From: Acridotheres tristis
Lineage: Eukaryota; Chordata; Aves; Passeriformes; Sturnidae
DNA length: 64,000 bases
Reading direction: 5' to 3'
Assembly (NCBI GenBank): GCA_037013685.1
Contig: CM072892.1
Coordinates: 17,117,501 to 17,181,500 of the forward strand
Shown here: in pieces, positions 38,680 through 49,404 of the stretch
Layout: each line of letters opens with the position of its first letter
How positions within the stretch are numbered: position 1 is the first letter of the stretch
Made by a program: the position numbers and the translations under genes
Notes under the pieces: generated by a model
Databases searched by the model: none
The model's input: only the letters and a program-made list of their open reading frames with translations
What the model was told of the DNA's origin: nothing

Positions 38680-38731
38680 GGGGAGGGCCGGGACCAGTCG
38701 TTAGAGGCAGCCGGGACAGACATTGAGCGGC

Positions 38732-38804
38732 GGCTCCATAGCTCAGTGGTTAGAGCACTGGTCTTGTAAACCAGGGGTCGCGAGTTCGATCCTCGCTGGG
38801 GCCT
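38732..38804 (+). tRNA. tRNA-Thr (anticodon TGT)
   Basis: An intact 73-nt gene for a threonine tRNA that reads ACA codons in cytosolic translation. It has no intron and, as usual in eukaryotes, no encoded CCA. The acceptor stem GGCTCCA pairs with TGGGGCC through one T-G wobble, and the discriminator base is T73. The D arm GCTC/GAGC, the anticodon stem CTGGT/ACCAG and the T stem GCGAG/CTCGC all pair perfectly. The anticodon TGT is at 38765-38767 in loop CTTGTAA. The internal Pol III promoter is intact: A box TAGCTCAGTGG at 38739-38749 and B box GTTCGATCC at 38784-38792. The sequence matches the vertebrate tRNA-Thr(TGT) family closely. It stands alone, with no second tRNA in the window, at the edge of a CpG island with Pol III terminators just downstream. 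All pairing is intact, so it is very likely functional. Confidence 0.97.
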
Positions 38805-38814
38805 AAAGGTCTTG

Positions 38815-38827
38815 TTTTATTTTTTTT
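38815..38827 (+). terminator. RNA polymerase III terminators (T4 and T8)
   Basis: TTTT at 38815-38818 is followed, after one A, by eight T at 38820-38827. They begin 11 bp after the mature tRNA end, the usual place for Pol III termination and the 3' trailer. The double run should give efficient stopping. Confidence 0.9.
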
Positions 38828-39469
38828 CAGAGTGGCGCAGCTTTTGACTGCACGCACGAGTAACGAGCCTGATTTTGGGTATTTTCAGGACGGCAGTCAA
38901 GAGCATGCGTGCAGGCTCCGGGGGTTTTCTGTTAAAGGAAACGCTTTGGAAACAAATGCGTTCTGTAAAACCTAAATGTCAGCGTTAATAGTGGACGCCA
39001 AATTAACTCATGGCTGTGCTTCGTGCCGGCAGGGGAGTGGGGGGGTAACAAATAACCTCTTTGGGAAGCAGTGTGGGAATGGCTGAGTAAATATTTGCAC
39101 AGCTCATGTCACAATTTCCTGATGGCAGCTTTAGCAGAATGCTGTAAGGAGTTTAAAAGGAACAAATTGCCCCTGAGCGGAGAATAAACTGGACAGGATT
39201 ATCTGAATCTTCACAACTTGTCAGGCAAGCCAGGCTGTTTGGTTTATTTCTGTGCTGGAGGCTGGACAGCGGAGATGCAATGATTCTTTGTCCCTTTCCC
39301 CCCACACACTTTTAGGTTACAGAAAGAGCTAGAAACCTCCACACAAATCGCCTTGAGCACAACACTTCAAAGATACGCATTTGAGTTTTTTTCAGATACC
39401 TTCTCAGCAGGGTGTTTGGTTCCCAGCACCACAAGCACGACAGCAATCGTTACTGCCATCAAAGAGGGC
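38828..39469. other. Spacer between CpG islands
   Basis: Moderately AT-rich DNA between the tRNA gene and the second CpG-rich segment. No gene, repeat or regulatory site can be supported. Confidence 0.6.
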
Positions 39470-39620
39470 AATTAACACACGCACTCCGGTGGGGTGCGGG
39501 CAAGGCGCACGCCCGCAGCCCGGGCGGGGCTGGCTCGGCCCGGGCGGGGCCCGTGCTGACCGCCCGCAGCTGCCGCAGGCTGAGCCCCAGCGCGCCCGAC
39601 GTGCGCCAAGGCAGCGTGGG
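39470..39620. promoter_or_regulatory. CpG-rich segment 2 with paired Sp1 sites
   Basis: A short CpG-dense block. It contains two identical GCCCGGGCGGGGC units at 39518-39530 and 39538-39550, exactly 20 bp apart, or about two helical turns. Each contains a consensus GC box (GGGCGGGGC) for Sp1/KLF factors. This could be a TATA-less promoter or part of a larger interrupted island from 38.2 to 40.9 kb. No downstream coding exon is recognised. Confidence 0.55.
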
Positions 39621-40379
39621 CTGCCTCGTACCACTGCAGCCTGTGTTACACCCTCACAGCTTCTCTCCAGCCTCTTTCCTCTGCCGAGCGGAGATCAAAG
39701 CTGTGAGGATAGGATGCATGCGGATGGATAAGTTGCCATTGCCGTGATGAGAGGAGCAAGGGAGAAGAAGGCTGCTTCTCCCTTATGACTGAAGTTGTGC
39801 TGTGCCACGAGGCATACATCTGAATTTGCAGTGCTTTGGGGTACTTGCACATGAGAGTTTGCATGGAATGACTCCTTGTTTGCTACACTGCCTCTCCACC
39901 CCATCTAGGAAAACAGTGCTTGATCCTAATCTCAGTTTTAGCAGCTGACTACCATCCTACACAATTCCTTGGTTCAGCAGTCTTCCCAGAGTCCTTGCGA
40001 TAGATCCATGGAGGTGATGCTCTAACTCAGGATATGTTCCTTCCGGGGGTCTGGTCGAGGCTGGGTACAGCGTTGCTGCCTTGGGAGGGAGCTGGGTCTC
40101 GTCAGGACCAGCCAGGGCACTAGCAGATCCGTGGGGTGGTACAGATGGCCTGCAGAAGTCACACGTGTACTTCTTCCGCAGATCCTCCAGAACGAACACG
40201 CAGGAGCTGCTCGAGCGCTGGGCCTGGCACAGCCCAGGCGTCAGTGTCGGGCTGCAGGGCTTCAGCCACGGAGGGAATGCTCGGCTGACGAGTTCCCCAC
40301 GTCCGCGAAGCACTGCACGGAAAGGGCTCAGCTATTCCCGTTTGCTGGAGCTGCCACGGGTGCTTTCGGGAATGCTTGG
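39621..40379. other. Inter-island DNA, no supported exon
   Basis: Several ORFs of 70-128 codons occur on both strands, mutually overlapping, and their translations show no domain. Base composition explains them. A first exon could lie here, but no donor next to a plausible start could be chosen with confidence. Confidence 0.5.
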
Positions 40380-40720
40380 TGTGCACTGCGAGGTGGGGCT
40401 GAGCCCCGTGTCAGCGCTGCCCCGCGAAGCCTCCGGCGCTGCCGGGCCCCGCGTTACATAAGCGGCGGAGCGCGGCCGATGCGGCCGGAGGCCTGCAGGG
40501 GGAGAGCCAGCTCCTAGGAACGGGAGGGCGGGAGGAAGGGAGAAAGGGAGGGCAGTCGGCTCCTCTGAGCGGGCGGAGCGTTCGCGGCCCGGCCCGGCCT
40601 GGGCACGGCTGCGGCGGGAGCGGTGCCCGCGGCCCGGAGCGCTGGGCGAGCCTTGGGGGCTGGGCGCAGCCTGACGCGGCCGCCGTCGGCGCCGAGTTTT
40701 TTGGCGGTGCGATCGAATTT
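40380..40720. promoter_or_regulatory. CpG island 3, likely promoter of an unidentified transcript
   Basis: A strong CpG island with GGCCCGGCCCGGCC and GCGGCCGCCG runs. A purine-rich block of GGGAGG units lies at about 40523-40550. An E2F-like TTTTTTGGCGG is at 40697-40707, at the sharp boundary to AT-rich DNA near 40710. CpG stays elevated to about 40910. The strand of transcription is not evident. Minus-strand Arg/Pro-rich ORFs (for example 40332-40754) follow from GC content. The island most likely marks a Pol II start whose exons are not recognisable here. Confidence 0.6.
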
Positions 40721-40910
40721 TCATTTCCAAAGATGCTTCTTCACAATTAAACATGCCCTATTTTAACACAGCGGATTTAACAGTCCTGGCGGTAGTTCTG
40801 CAACCCCACGCGCACCGCAGAGCGGAGCCGTGCCCGTGCCCGCAGCCCCGCTGCGGACCGGGCTGCAGCGCTCCGCTCCAGCCTTCCCCTGGGACCTGGC
40901 GGTGCTGCCA

Positions 40911-42015
40911 TGGCACGAGCCATCGGTGCCACCTCTCCTGCCTCCAGTGCAGCCACGCACGGGCACGAGTGCAAAATAGGAGGTACACCCCGGCCTTCCT
41001 CCGAGCTGGTCTTCCCTGCCTTCTCTATCCTCCAAGAGACACTTATATACCATTACCTGATCCCAGCCAAGGAGTGGCCCCAAAATTTCCTTCATCCTCT
41101 GTATGTGGTGTCATCTACATTTCTAGCAAAAAAATGTAGCTTTATTGCTACTGAAGCTATATCTAGCTATAAGTGAAGCTGTTGCTACTGAAGGTGAGAA
41201 ATATGTCAAAGCTTTGCTCAAAAACCTTGAGGTGACCTTCACTTGGTCCAGTGATGCAATCATTAGTGATGTCATTAGAAAATGTCTGTACAGTTTGTTT
41301 CACCAAGCTGTGGTGAGGAGCCGGGATCGTACTAACTGTGTTTCCATTTTGGACTGCTAGCTGAGCCCCTGAGAATTACCATGCTGTCTGGAAAGACAGA
41401 TATCTTGCTATTGCTGCAAGGCATTCTGAGCTCAATGCAGATATTTCTCCTTGTTTTGTTTTTTTCCAGGAAATTTATACCCATCTGCTCAGTTCAACAG
41501 CAGGAGGCCTTAGACAAGAAGAGACTGTTTGCTTCATGAATCTACTATTTTTCTTTCCAGATACATAAAAAAATGGATATATCTAAGCATATTTTACTGC
41601 AGTGTGATATAATTTTTGACAATGAGAATAGGGAATCAAAGTCAATGGCCGTGAAACTGGTTTTGTCAAAATGACATATAATAAAATACAAGTACTTTCA
41701 ATATTCCACATGCTTTAATATTGTGCTGATGCTGCCAGAACAACATGAATTTCTAAAGACCCCAAACAACCTCTCTCATACCCAGCTTCAAGCACTTTGT
41801 AAACCTAAGATTAATAAAGAATGTTTCTATTCGTTTTGCCAGAAAAGAACTAAAGAAGTTCCCACTAATGTTTCTGTATTTTCTGTAAATGCTTTAGTTT
41901 GATACCAGAATTTGGATTTGTGCCAGTGAGGTAAAGCCAAAAACGCAAGTTCAGGGGTTTTTTTTTCTGACCTAATGCAAATACAACTATGAAGAAAGTC
42001 TTCAGTGAACAATAG
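40911..42015. other. Non-coding, no gene seen
   Basis: GC content falls back to the AT-rich background. Short ORFs have no domain signal. No repeat family is recognised. Confidence 0.6.
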
Positions 42016-42120
42016 AAAATGTTAATTTCTACTAACCTAAGGTGTTAACAGTAACACTAAAAGGAAAAATGTTAATTTCTACTAACCTAAGGTGTTAACA
42101 GTAACACTAAAAGGAAAAAT
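42016..42120. repeat. Perfect 50-bp tandem duplication
   Basis: The 50-bp unit at 42021-42070, beginning GTTAATTTCTACTAACCTAA and ending AAGGAAAAAT, is repeated without a single difference at 42071-42120. A partial AAAAT precedes the first copy. Complete identity implies a recent event or an assembly duplication. Confidence 0.97.
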
Positions 42121-45100
42121 GTGTTTGTCTTCTAAAGATTCAATATTTAGTTAGACATTGTTCTTGAACTTGTGTCCTTCTAATTGCTAAAACAACACAA
42201 GTGGACTGCTCCTGGTCAGGCTCTTCCATGATGTTCCACACTTCGATGCCTGATCTCCCATCTTTACAAATTTTACAGCCCAGTTACTTCTTGTGGAGTT
42301 CCTTTCATAGGATGTCATTAACAAATTTGCAAGTCTTGTTTGAAGGTCAGTAGAAAGAAGTGTGCACACCACAATCACCAAGTACAATATTGATCCAGTA
42401 TGGTGTACCCTGACCAGACTGGGCTGTTTCCTTTAGCCTTTTCCTTCTTGTCTGCCAAGGAATTTCTCCCTTTTAAAAGGTAGTAATTAAAATAGTGCTG
42501 TTCAAGATGAGACTCAGGCCAAATGTATCCGTGGATGAAGTGGGAGCTAAATGCAATAGGACTTTGAATGATGATGCAAGGCCATCTTCACAGGGGAGTA
42601 ACATTAAATAAATCTGTGCTTACTGGTATTCTTGGCAAGAGACTGTATTTCTGAGCCAGTTAGCTATGGATGGAGAGACAACTGATGAACCCACCTGGCT
42701 TCTAGTACAGATGTTATTTACTGCAGCGTTAGCACATGAAGAGGGATGCTTAAAAATAATGGGGACCTCTCTGGCAATGACAAAATGCAGACGAATTAAA
42801 CCATTCATTCTTTGCCAGGGCAGTGACTGTTGTGTTTTAAAGAAAAATAGTGTCTTCTGTATTTTCAGGAAGTCTTTCCTAAACCATAAATAATAGAAGA
42901 AAAGCAAACAGAAATGTCTAGTTGCAACTCCCCAAGATATTTAACCAACTGCACAATGTGTGATACTAACCTTGCTTATACTTTAATATTGGAGTTTGTC
43001 TTTAGATTTTGATGGTGCACTTGACTAGAGAGATGTTGTCTTAAGATAAAACATGGCCTTTTTCCATGCAGTTTATAATCGAATGATGGAAACACCAGTA
43101 CAGAATGTAGGCATGATACAAGAGGTTTGAATATAAAGAATTGCATACAGCAGTAGAGGGAGTGATCCTTTAAAAATCTCGTGTGTGTGTAATTTATTAT
43201 GACTTGAGAATGTCTGAAAAAGAGCAAGAGAGTATGAGTTTAGAAAGGATGAAGCACTGTTCGTTTATAATCTATGTATGTTATGTATAGGCAAAAAAAA
43301 GTTCAGTGAGTGACCTCACTAAACTTAATGGACTCTTCAGACTATTACAATATTTTTAGCTCTCAGGTGACAAAAAATTAGCATGCAAGTAGAATTATTC
43401 TTAGGGACAAGTTGAAGCTTAACTAAAATTTAGAACTGCAACTCTAAAGTATTAGGAAAAAAGAACAGATAATTGAGCTCTCTTGCCTGCTTCTCTTGGA
43501 CTCTTTCTCTAAATGTATCCAGTTCCAGCTTACCTTAATATGAACATAAATTAATTCAGATTGTAAATGGTGAAACCTTTACTGTAAAATAAAGCTGATA
43601 TCAACTGTGTCAACTTCTTGTTTGAAGCAGAGAGGCTGCTCTGCTGACAACAGAGCTGTTAGAACACTACCTAATGCTCCATATATCTGACTGCCAATCT
43701 GCATGTATCTGATTACCTCTCAGACAGACCCAGTACCTAGGCTTCTCATAAGTAAAGCAAATTTTTTCCTTCTGAAGATAAAGACAGAACTGCTGGTCAC
43801 CAAATTACAGAGTGTTTTTGGACAAGAATGCTGCTGCTTGCAATCCCTTGCTGTGCTTGTGAGACTTGTTAATGACCAGGTGCCTGCACAAATTACAATA
43901 TGTTTTTTCCCTCCTGTCAAGAGGTTATGAACACACCTATTCATTCCTGCCACAGAAAGCACCTTAATCCATACCAAAAGCCATTTCTAATAGAAATTCG
44001 TACAGAGCAAAACCACAAGGATGAGTATTTCTCACTGCATGTAACAGCTCTATAGACATGTCCCTACCAATATGCTAATTGTTTGATTGAAAAAACACAT
44101 AACTGAAAACATAGTTGAACTATGCAATTATATAACTGTAAATATGACCACATCCTTCTGAAGAGTCCTCAAGGCAAGAAGATTAAAGTGTTTTGTATTT
44201 TTTTAAGTATTTGATTTGCAAATGAACAATAGTATTTGCATCCAGCTATCATACTGGATGTTATTTGTAGTATAGCTTCTTCACTGCTTTTAACTCACTG
44301 AAACTGTAAATGTTTTTAGTGAGTTAAGAAAGAGTTTTGCTTTCTGGTACAGAGAACCTTTAGTAACAAACCCTTCAGCCAGCAGAGGCTGCTAAGAAGA
44401 ATCTGAGAAAGTTTTTCCACCTTCTATTTTGTTTTGAACATATTGGAGTTTTCCTATTATTTTTATAGTTTCCCTTAAATTTAATGCATTTCCTGGGCTC
44501 TGCAGATCCATTGTCCTGAGAAGCTGATAGAAATCCTGGTATATTTTGGTCTTCTTTCAATGAATAATAGTCCTTATTCAGTTTTAAATTTTACAAATGG
44601 CAGTCACAGCACACATACAGCAGATTTCTAGGGCAATCAGATGTGTGTGTGTGTGCCAGCAGACTGTTCACCTTGCAAAAAAGGGCTGTTTGAGTCTACT
44701 AGATTTTTTTTTTGAAACTCCTAGTCTGGATTTATTGGGGGAAATAAAAAGCTTGTTCAGATGTTATAATTAGCTTCTTAATAACTGCAGGCTCCTTACC
44801 AGCAGGACAGCAAGAACAGAACTGGAAAATGCTGTCATGACTGTTCTAAAATCATCTGGTTGCCCCTTGAAGACATTTCTGTTGAATGCTGGCCTGAGCA
44901 GTGTGTCTTTGCTGCCTTCTCTGTGTAGCTAGAGGGTAAATGTGTCTTCTTTTTAAAAAAAACCCCAGACTTTTCTGTTGCTATCCATGTGATTCTCAGA
45001 AATGGTGAAATATCTGAGTGAGCTTTAACTTGCTCACGTCAGGTACCAATATCTGGGAAATGCAGCAATCTGGAGTTCAGGAGCTTGACCTCTGAGTCAG

Positions 45101-45473
45101 TGTCCAGCACCATGGACTGCTTTTTTTTCTGCTAATCTGACCCTCTCAACTTTGCTCCAACTGTAACTTATGGCTATTTTATGGAAGTTTGAGCTCACTG
45201 AATCCCATGTGCAGCCTCTGATCCCAGTCTGGTCCTTTTGTACTCATGCTTCCCACTTGCTGAAGTGGTTTACTTGTTCCAGATTTGAGCCATGGAGAAA
45301 CCCAAACTGTGGGCCTTGTGGATGATAAAGGAATTAATGTTTGATAGAAAGCATTTGTCCTGAGCAATCACAGCAACAGAGATATAAACAGAGACAGTTT
45401 GGTAGCTGGGACATGCTGGAACACCACTGTTGCTTGTTTAGCTTAAAAATGTCACTCAGCTAATTGGTTCAGT
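42121..45473. other. Non-coding stretch, no gene seen
   Basis: AT-rich, with a (TG)7 run at 44642-44655, T10 near 44705 and a hairpin at 44289-44328. ORFs reach at most 95 codons and show no domain. Confidence 0.6.
44289..44328. repeat. Hairpin with about 14-bp stem
   Basis: Arms TTAACTCACT (44290-44299) and AGTGAGTTAA (44318-44327) pair perfectly. The stem extends inward by one G-T and three A-T pairs, leaving a roughly 10-nt loop. Outward pairing stops after one or two bases, so it is short for a pre-miRNA. Confidence 0.65.
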
Positions 45474-45870
45474 GAACCATAGACTGGCTCAGGTTGGAGG
45501 GGCCCTTAAAGATCATCTAATTCCAACCCCCTGTGATAGGCAGAGACACCTTTCACTAGACCAGGTTGCTCTCAGCTCCATCAAACCTTGCCTTGAATAC
45601 TTCCAGGTGTGGGGCATCCACAGCTTCTATGGGCAATCTTTTTCAGCATCTTGCCGTTCTCACAGGAAAGGATTTCTTCCTAATATGTAATCCAAACAAA
45701 CCCTCTTTTAGCTTAAAGCCGTTACCCCTTGTCCTGTATAAAATCCCTCTTCAACCTTCTTGTAAGACCATTTATGTACTGAAAGGTACAATAAGGTGTC
45801 CCCACAGCATTCTTTTCTGCAGGCTGAACAACCCCAACTCTCTCAGCCTGTGAAGCTTTTCAAAATGTTG
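45474..45870 (-). mobile_element. CR1 LINE 3' segment (about 400 bp)
   Basis: A reverse-complement CR1 3' UTR. It starts with AACCATAGACTGGCTCAGGTTGG and GGGGCCCTTAAAGATCATCTAATTCCAACCCCC at the 3' end of the element. CTTTCACTAGACCAGGTTGC, GGATTTCTTCCTAAT and ACCCCTTGTCCTGT follow, and it ends at GCAGGCTGAACAACCCCAACTCTCTCAGCCTG. The order and spacing match the family. The ORFs of 72 and 95 codons inside are not genes. Confidence 0.93.
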
Positions 45871-47192
45871 CCTGTGAGATTATTATCATTACTGTGCTAA
45901 TGCAAATAGCCCACATTCCAAATTCGGAGCAGCAGAGAAGAAATCTCAACACGGGGCCAAGCCTGATAGAAACTGGGGAGATAAACTCTTGACATTAGAA
46001 TCAAGGATTTTTAATGCCTAGTTTTCAATATGATTTTCATCTCTCTGCCCCATTCTGCATAGCTTGCTTAGCATAACCACTTGTCTGTTCCATTCCCCTC
46101 CAGGTACTTGGTGAAGCAGCAGACGGCTGAACATTACGGGTGTCCCTCCTAAACTGGGGGTGTTACAGTACAAAGCCTCACAGAGCATGGACAGGCTGTG
46201 TTCCAGCTGTGCTCCAGGGGTGGGGGAAGCTTGCTGTGCAGCTGTGCAGAGGAATTAGTAACTGCATTCAAGCACAGTAGCATCAATCATGAAGAATCAA
46301 TTCTTGCTCCTCCCCTCAGAGCTGCAAAGTGCCAGGGGCCAGCTGCCCTCAGAGAGAGTTGATAAACACATCTGAGGAAATGTCAGACTGGTTCAGGCAA
46401 ACCTAATACTCCTAAACCACTACTGACAGAAGCCTGTATCTCATCCAGCCCTCAGTGATGCTGCTCTAACCGCTGAAAACCTCTGATCCAGCATGTCTTT
46501 TATCCATTCTTCCATCCTGCCCTGGGCTTTCCACACATCCTTGCTCTCTTGGCTTCGTGCTGCTTTGACCCTTCATTTGCATTTATCTTTTACTGTTCTA
46601 ATATGCTTTTTTAAAGCCAGTCTTTAATTTTTACCTCTTTGTTGCTTTATCCCACCACAAAGGCTGTTAGATATGCTTTTTCAATACACTCTCACAGACA
46701 AGTACAATTTTCTTAAGTGCCCCCCCCAAAAGTAGATAGATTTTTCCTGTGACGATTTTTCAGTTTTCTTCAAGACATTTATATTCCACTATTCCAGCAT
46801 TTCCAATGCCATTTAATATTTGGCTTGGCTTTTATGCTTCTTCAAGGTTTCAATTTCCTTTTGTTTAAGAAAAAGAAACTAGGTGAAGTTGTAATGCAGC
46901 TGGAGAGTTAGCCACTAAAAATAGTTTGCTACAGGTGTGGGCAGTACAGAGACCACTGTAAATATCAGATTTGCAGATGATGTGAATTCAGGCTGAGTAG
47001 TGTGCTTAATGCTTAGTGCTCTGCTGAACGATTCACTAAGGCTGTGTTTTAATAAACATTCCTAAACCAGATATAGTCTCCTGCTATCCATAATCCCTGA
47101 ACTTTCATTTGCCCACCACAACTTATAGAATTTAAATTAGAAATAAAATTCTGAAATAAGATTATTGTCTCTATTGTCTTGCCTCATAAAAA
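45871..47192. other. Non-coding, no gene seen
   Basis: No supported gene or repeat, apart from C8 at about 46719-46726. An octamer-like ATGCAAAT lies near 45900. Confidence 0.6.
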
Positions 47193-47226
47193 TGACGTAA
47201 TGTTTTCTTACGTCAAAATGACATCA
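47193..47226. promoter_or_regulatory. Triple CRE-like (bZIP) site cluster
   Basis: Three octamers, each one base from the palindromic cAMP-response element TGACGTCA, lie within 34 bp. They are TGACGTAA at 47193-47200, TTACGTCA (inverted) at 47208-47215 and TGACATCA at 47219-47226. The first two are mirror images around a 7-bp spacer. CREB/ATF, C/EBP-ATF or PAR bZIP dimers are the expected binders. There is no adjacent promoter, so a distal enhancer is the natural reading. Confidence 0.4.
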
Positions 47227-48259
47227 GCATCAGTTGTGTAATGGTAGTTGAATTAGAGTGTAGTAAAATTAAAGTCCAGTGGAACTTAGTAACTACGATT
47301 AGAGATCTATTTTATTCAGCTGTGCCTCGTGGTTAATTTCATTCAAATGAAGGCCATGACAATTCACTTACACTTCATGCTCTGTGGCAGCATGGTCAGT
47401 CAGCATTTTACTCATACGTACCTCAGAACTTCACTGACATCATCCTGAGGAAAGGCTGGCTAGGTGCTAAGTAAGGACTTCAGCATTTAACTCTCAGTGG
47501 TAACAAATCCCTTAGTACCTATGTAAATATTGTATGGATAAAATTGCACTGCAATGTCAGTGCAAAACTAAGAGCAGGAGCGAGACTAAGAGCAGGATTA
47601 CACTGTAATTCTACTGCAGTTCTACACAAGCTTGATCTTTAAGGGTAAGTTAAAAGTTACTGCTTTTTAGCTTGTGACATCAGAGTGGAAAGTGACAAGT
47701 TTCTGTTCTACATAGTGTTCATCTTGGGTTATCACATGCCCTGAATTTTTGAGATGTGGTTTTGTCAAAACTGCAGATGATTTCTAAAATTGTTTGGATT
47801 CCTAAAGATCTCAAATAAAAATAATTTCATTAGTGAAATTAATGGTTGGGGATTTTTTAAAACAAGGTTATTTTATGTTTCTAAATTAATTAATTATCTT
47901 TTCATGTACAATCATTCCTGTTTCACTTAATATTGTGTCTCAACTTCCTCTAATGTTTAGGTGTGCCCAAAAGAACCCACCCCAATATCCCTTAGAACAT
48001 TTATTTGCCTCTGTTTTCTGATCCTACAATGTAAAATCATGTTTTCTAGTGCTAGCCAATAGATCTTGTCCTGAAAGAAGCATGCAGTTTCTGCTATATC
48101 AGAGCTAGCACCAAAGAATTTTGTGATAGGAAAGAGTGGTAGTAAGAAAAGAGGAAAAACAAAACCTTGCACTATGTTTGCCCAAACCAGTTTTTTGGGT
48201 TTTTCTGTTTTTTTTTTCCCCCGAGGCTTCCAATAACAATGCAAGGTGCCACCTAATGC
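47227..48259. other. Non-coding, no gene seen
   Basis: AT-rich, with a small local duplication of ACTAAGAGCAGGA around 47569-47598. No gene is recognised. Confidence 0.6.
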
Positions 48260-48410
48260 AAAGATCAGAGCTATTATCTTGATAAGGCTTACCTATTGAA
48301 AAATTACTGAAGGATCTAATTACAGTGATTGTTAGCTGCATTCCAGATTATTATCTTCGACCATAAAATCAGTTAAGCTTTAAAAAGTCAGTCAGCTAAT
48401 TAGTTTGAGA
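48260..48410. promoter_or_regulatory. Candidate enhancer with GATA and homeodomain sites
   Basis: An inverted GATA pair TTATC-TT-GATAA is at 48274-48285. TAATTA at 48317-48322, another TTATCT at 48351-48356, and the homeodomain palindrome CTAATTAG at 48396-48403 follow within 130 bp. No frame is open and no repeat is recognised. Conservation would decide. Confidence 0.3.
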
Positions 48411-49404
48411 GGACTATTCAAAACACTGTCCTTGAGGTTATTAGAGTTAAATTCCTAACATACATAGCCTTCATTTCAAACTTAAATTCTAGAGTAGCTT
48501 ACTCTACACAAATTGGCAAATGCCAGGACCTTGCAGTACTGTAAAGAGTAGACCAGAGCCCTCTTGCCCTAAAGTTGATGAAAGAGTTAATTGTAATTTT
48601 AGCCAGTCACAGGAGGCAACTGAGGTTGGGTGGACAAAGAGAAAGTGCTAGAGAGGAATGACTGATGAATCTATTATATCCAGACATCAGACACACATTC
48701 ACACTAATACATTTCTGAGCTGCATGTCTTCCCTAATGAGGTCTCAGCAGGGGTGTCATCAATAGTGAGCTCTGCAGTGCCTCAGGGGCTGCATCTCTCT
48801 ATTGCCTTGATATTCAGTCATTACACAGCACAGTGGAAAAAAGCTACCTGTCACCTTTATCAACTTAGCCTGTGGTACAAGCATGCACAAGCTGTTTTTA
48901 CATTAGCACTTCTGTCATTGCCATCAACAAATTAGAGAGAAGACACCAGAGAAGATTTCTTTAAAATTCTAGAAGTGGACAAAAGCAGAGGCTTATTTTT
49001 CCCTTTCCCCCCGACCTCTTGACTGCTTTCTAATATCTTTCTGCTGAGCTACTGCCTTTTCTGGTGCAGTTCCTTTCTAAGAACTCCTTTGGCTGGACAA
49101 TAACCTGGCATAGAAATTTTAGACTCCCGTCATTATTATTCTTCCCCTCTGAGCCCCACAGAACCAATTATATTTTATGTAAGGTTGTTTTGGTAACGTA
49201 GGTGGCACTGCTTTGATGAGGGATGCAGAAGCAAGTTTGGTACAACATCTTGCTGCTGACTCCAACTCAAATGTAGTGAATATTGGCTAGTTTGGACCCA
49301 TGGTAAAGATTCCTCTTTTCCCTGCTTTTCACCCTCATCAATCTGAGAGCAGGAATCTAAGAAGCCAAAGATGTCAGAATACTTACTCTTTGGCATGGGA
49401 ACTT
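48411..49404. other. Non-coding, no gene seen
   Basis: No supported gene, RNA or repeat. Short ORFs only. Confidence 0.6.

Larger units (their letters stand above)
38270..38731. promoter_or_regulatory. CpG island 1, upstream of the tRNA gene
   Basis: GC content and CpG density rise sharply from about 38270 and stay high up to the tRNA gene. GGGCGGGGC-like Sp1 sites are frequent and AT-rich flanks return after 38805. The island holds degenerate GGGRACAAAGAGGGC repeats and a CTCF-type motif, both listed separately. Such islands mark open, unmethylated chromatin. Here it may serve the tRNA gene, an unrecognised Pol II transcript, or both. Long Arg/Gly/Ala-rich ORFs across it are a by-product of the base composition. 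Confidence 0.85.

Noticed and set aside
38058..38769. Two overlapping ORFs of 222 and 185 codons
   Set aside because: They cross a CpG island, are dominated by Arg, Gly, Ala and Pro, overlap in different frames, and the second runs into the tRNA gene. Low stop density in GC-rich DNA explains them.
40488..40506. CCTGCAGGGGGAGAGC as a second CTCF site
   Set aside because: It departs from the core consensus at several positions, including the invariant GGC.
40332..40754. 140-codon minus-strand ORF in CpG island 3
   Set aside because: Arg/Pro/Ser-rich composition follows the GC content, and competing frames of similar length exist on the plus strand.
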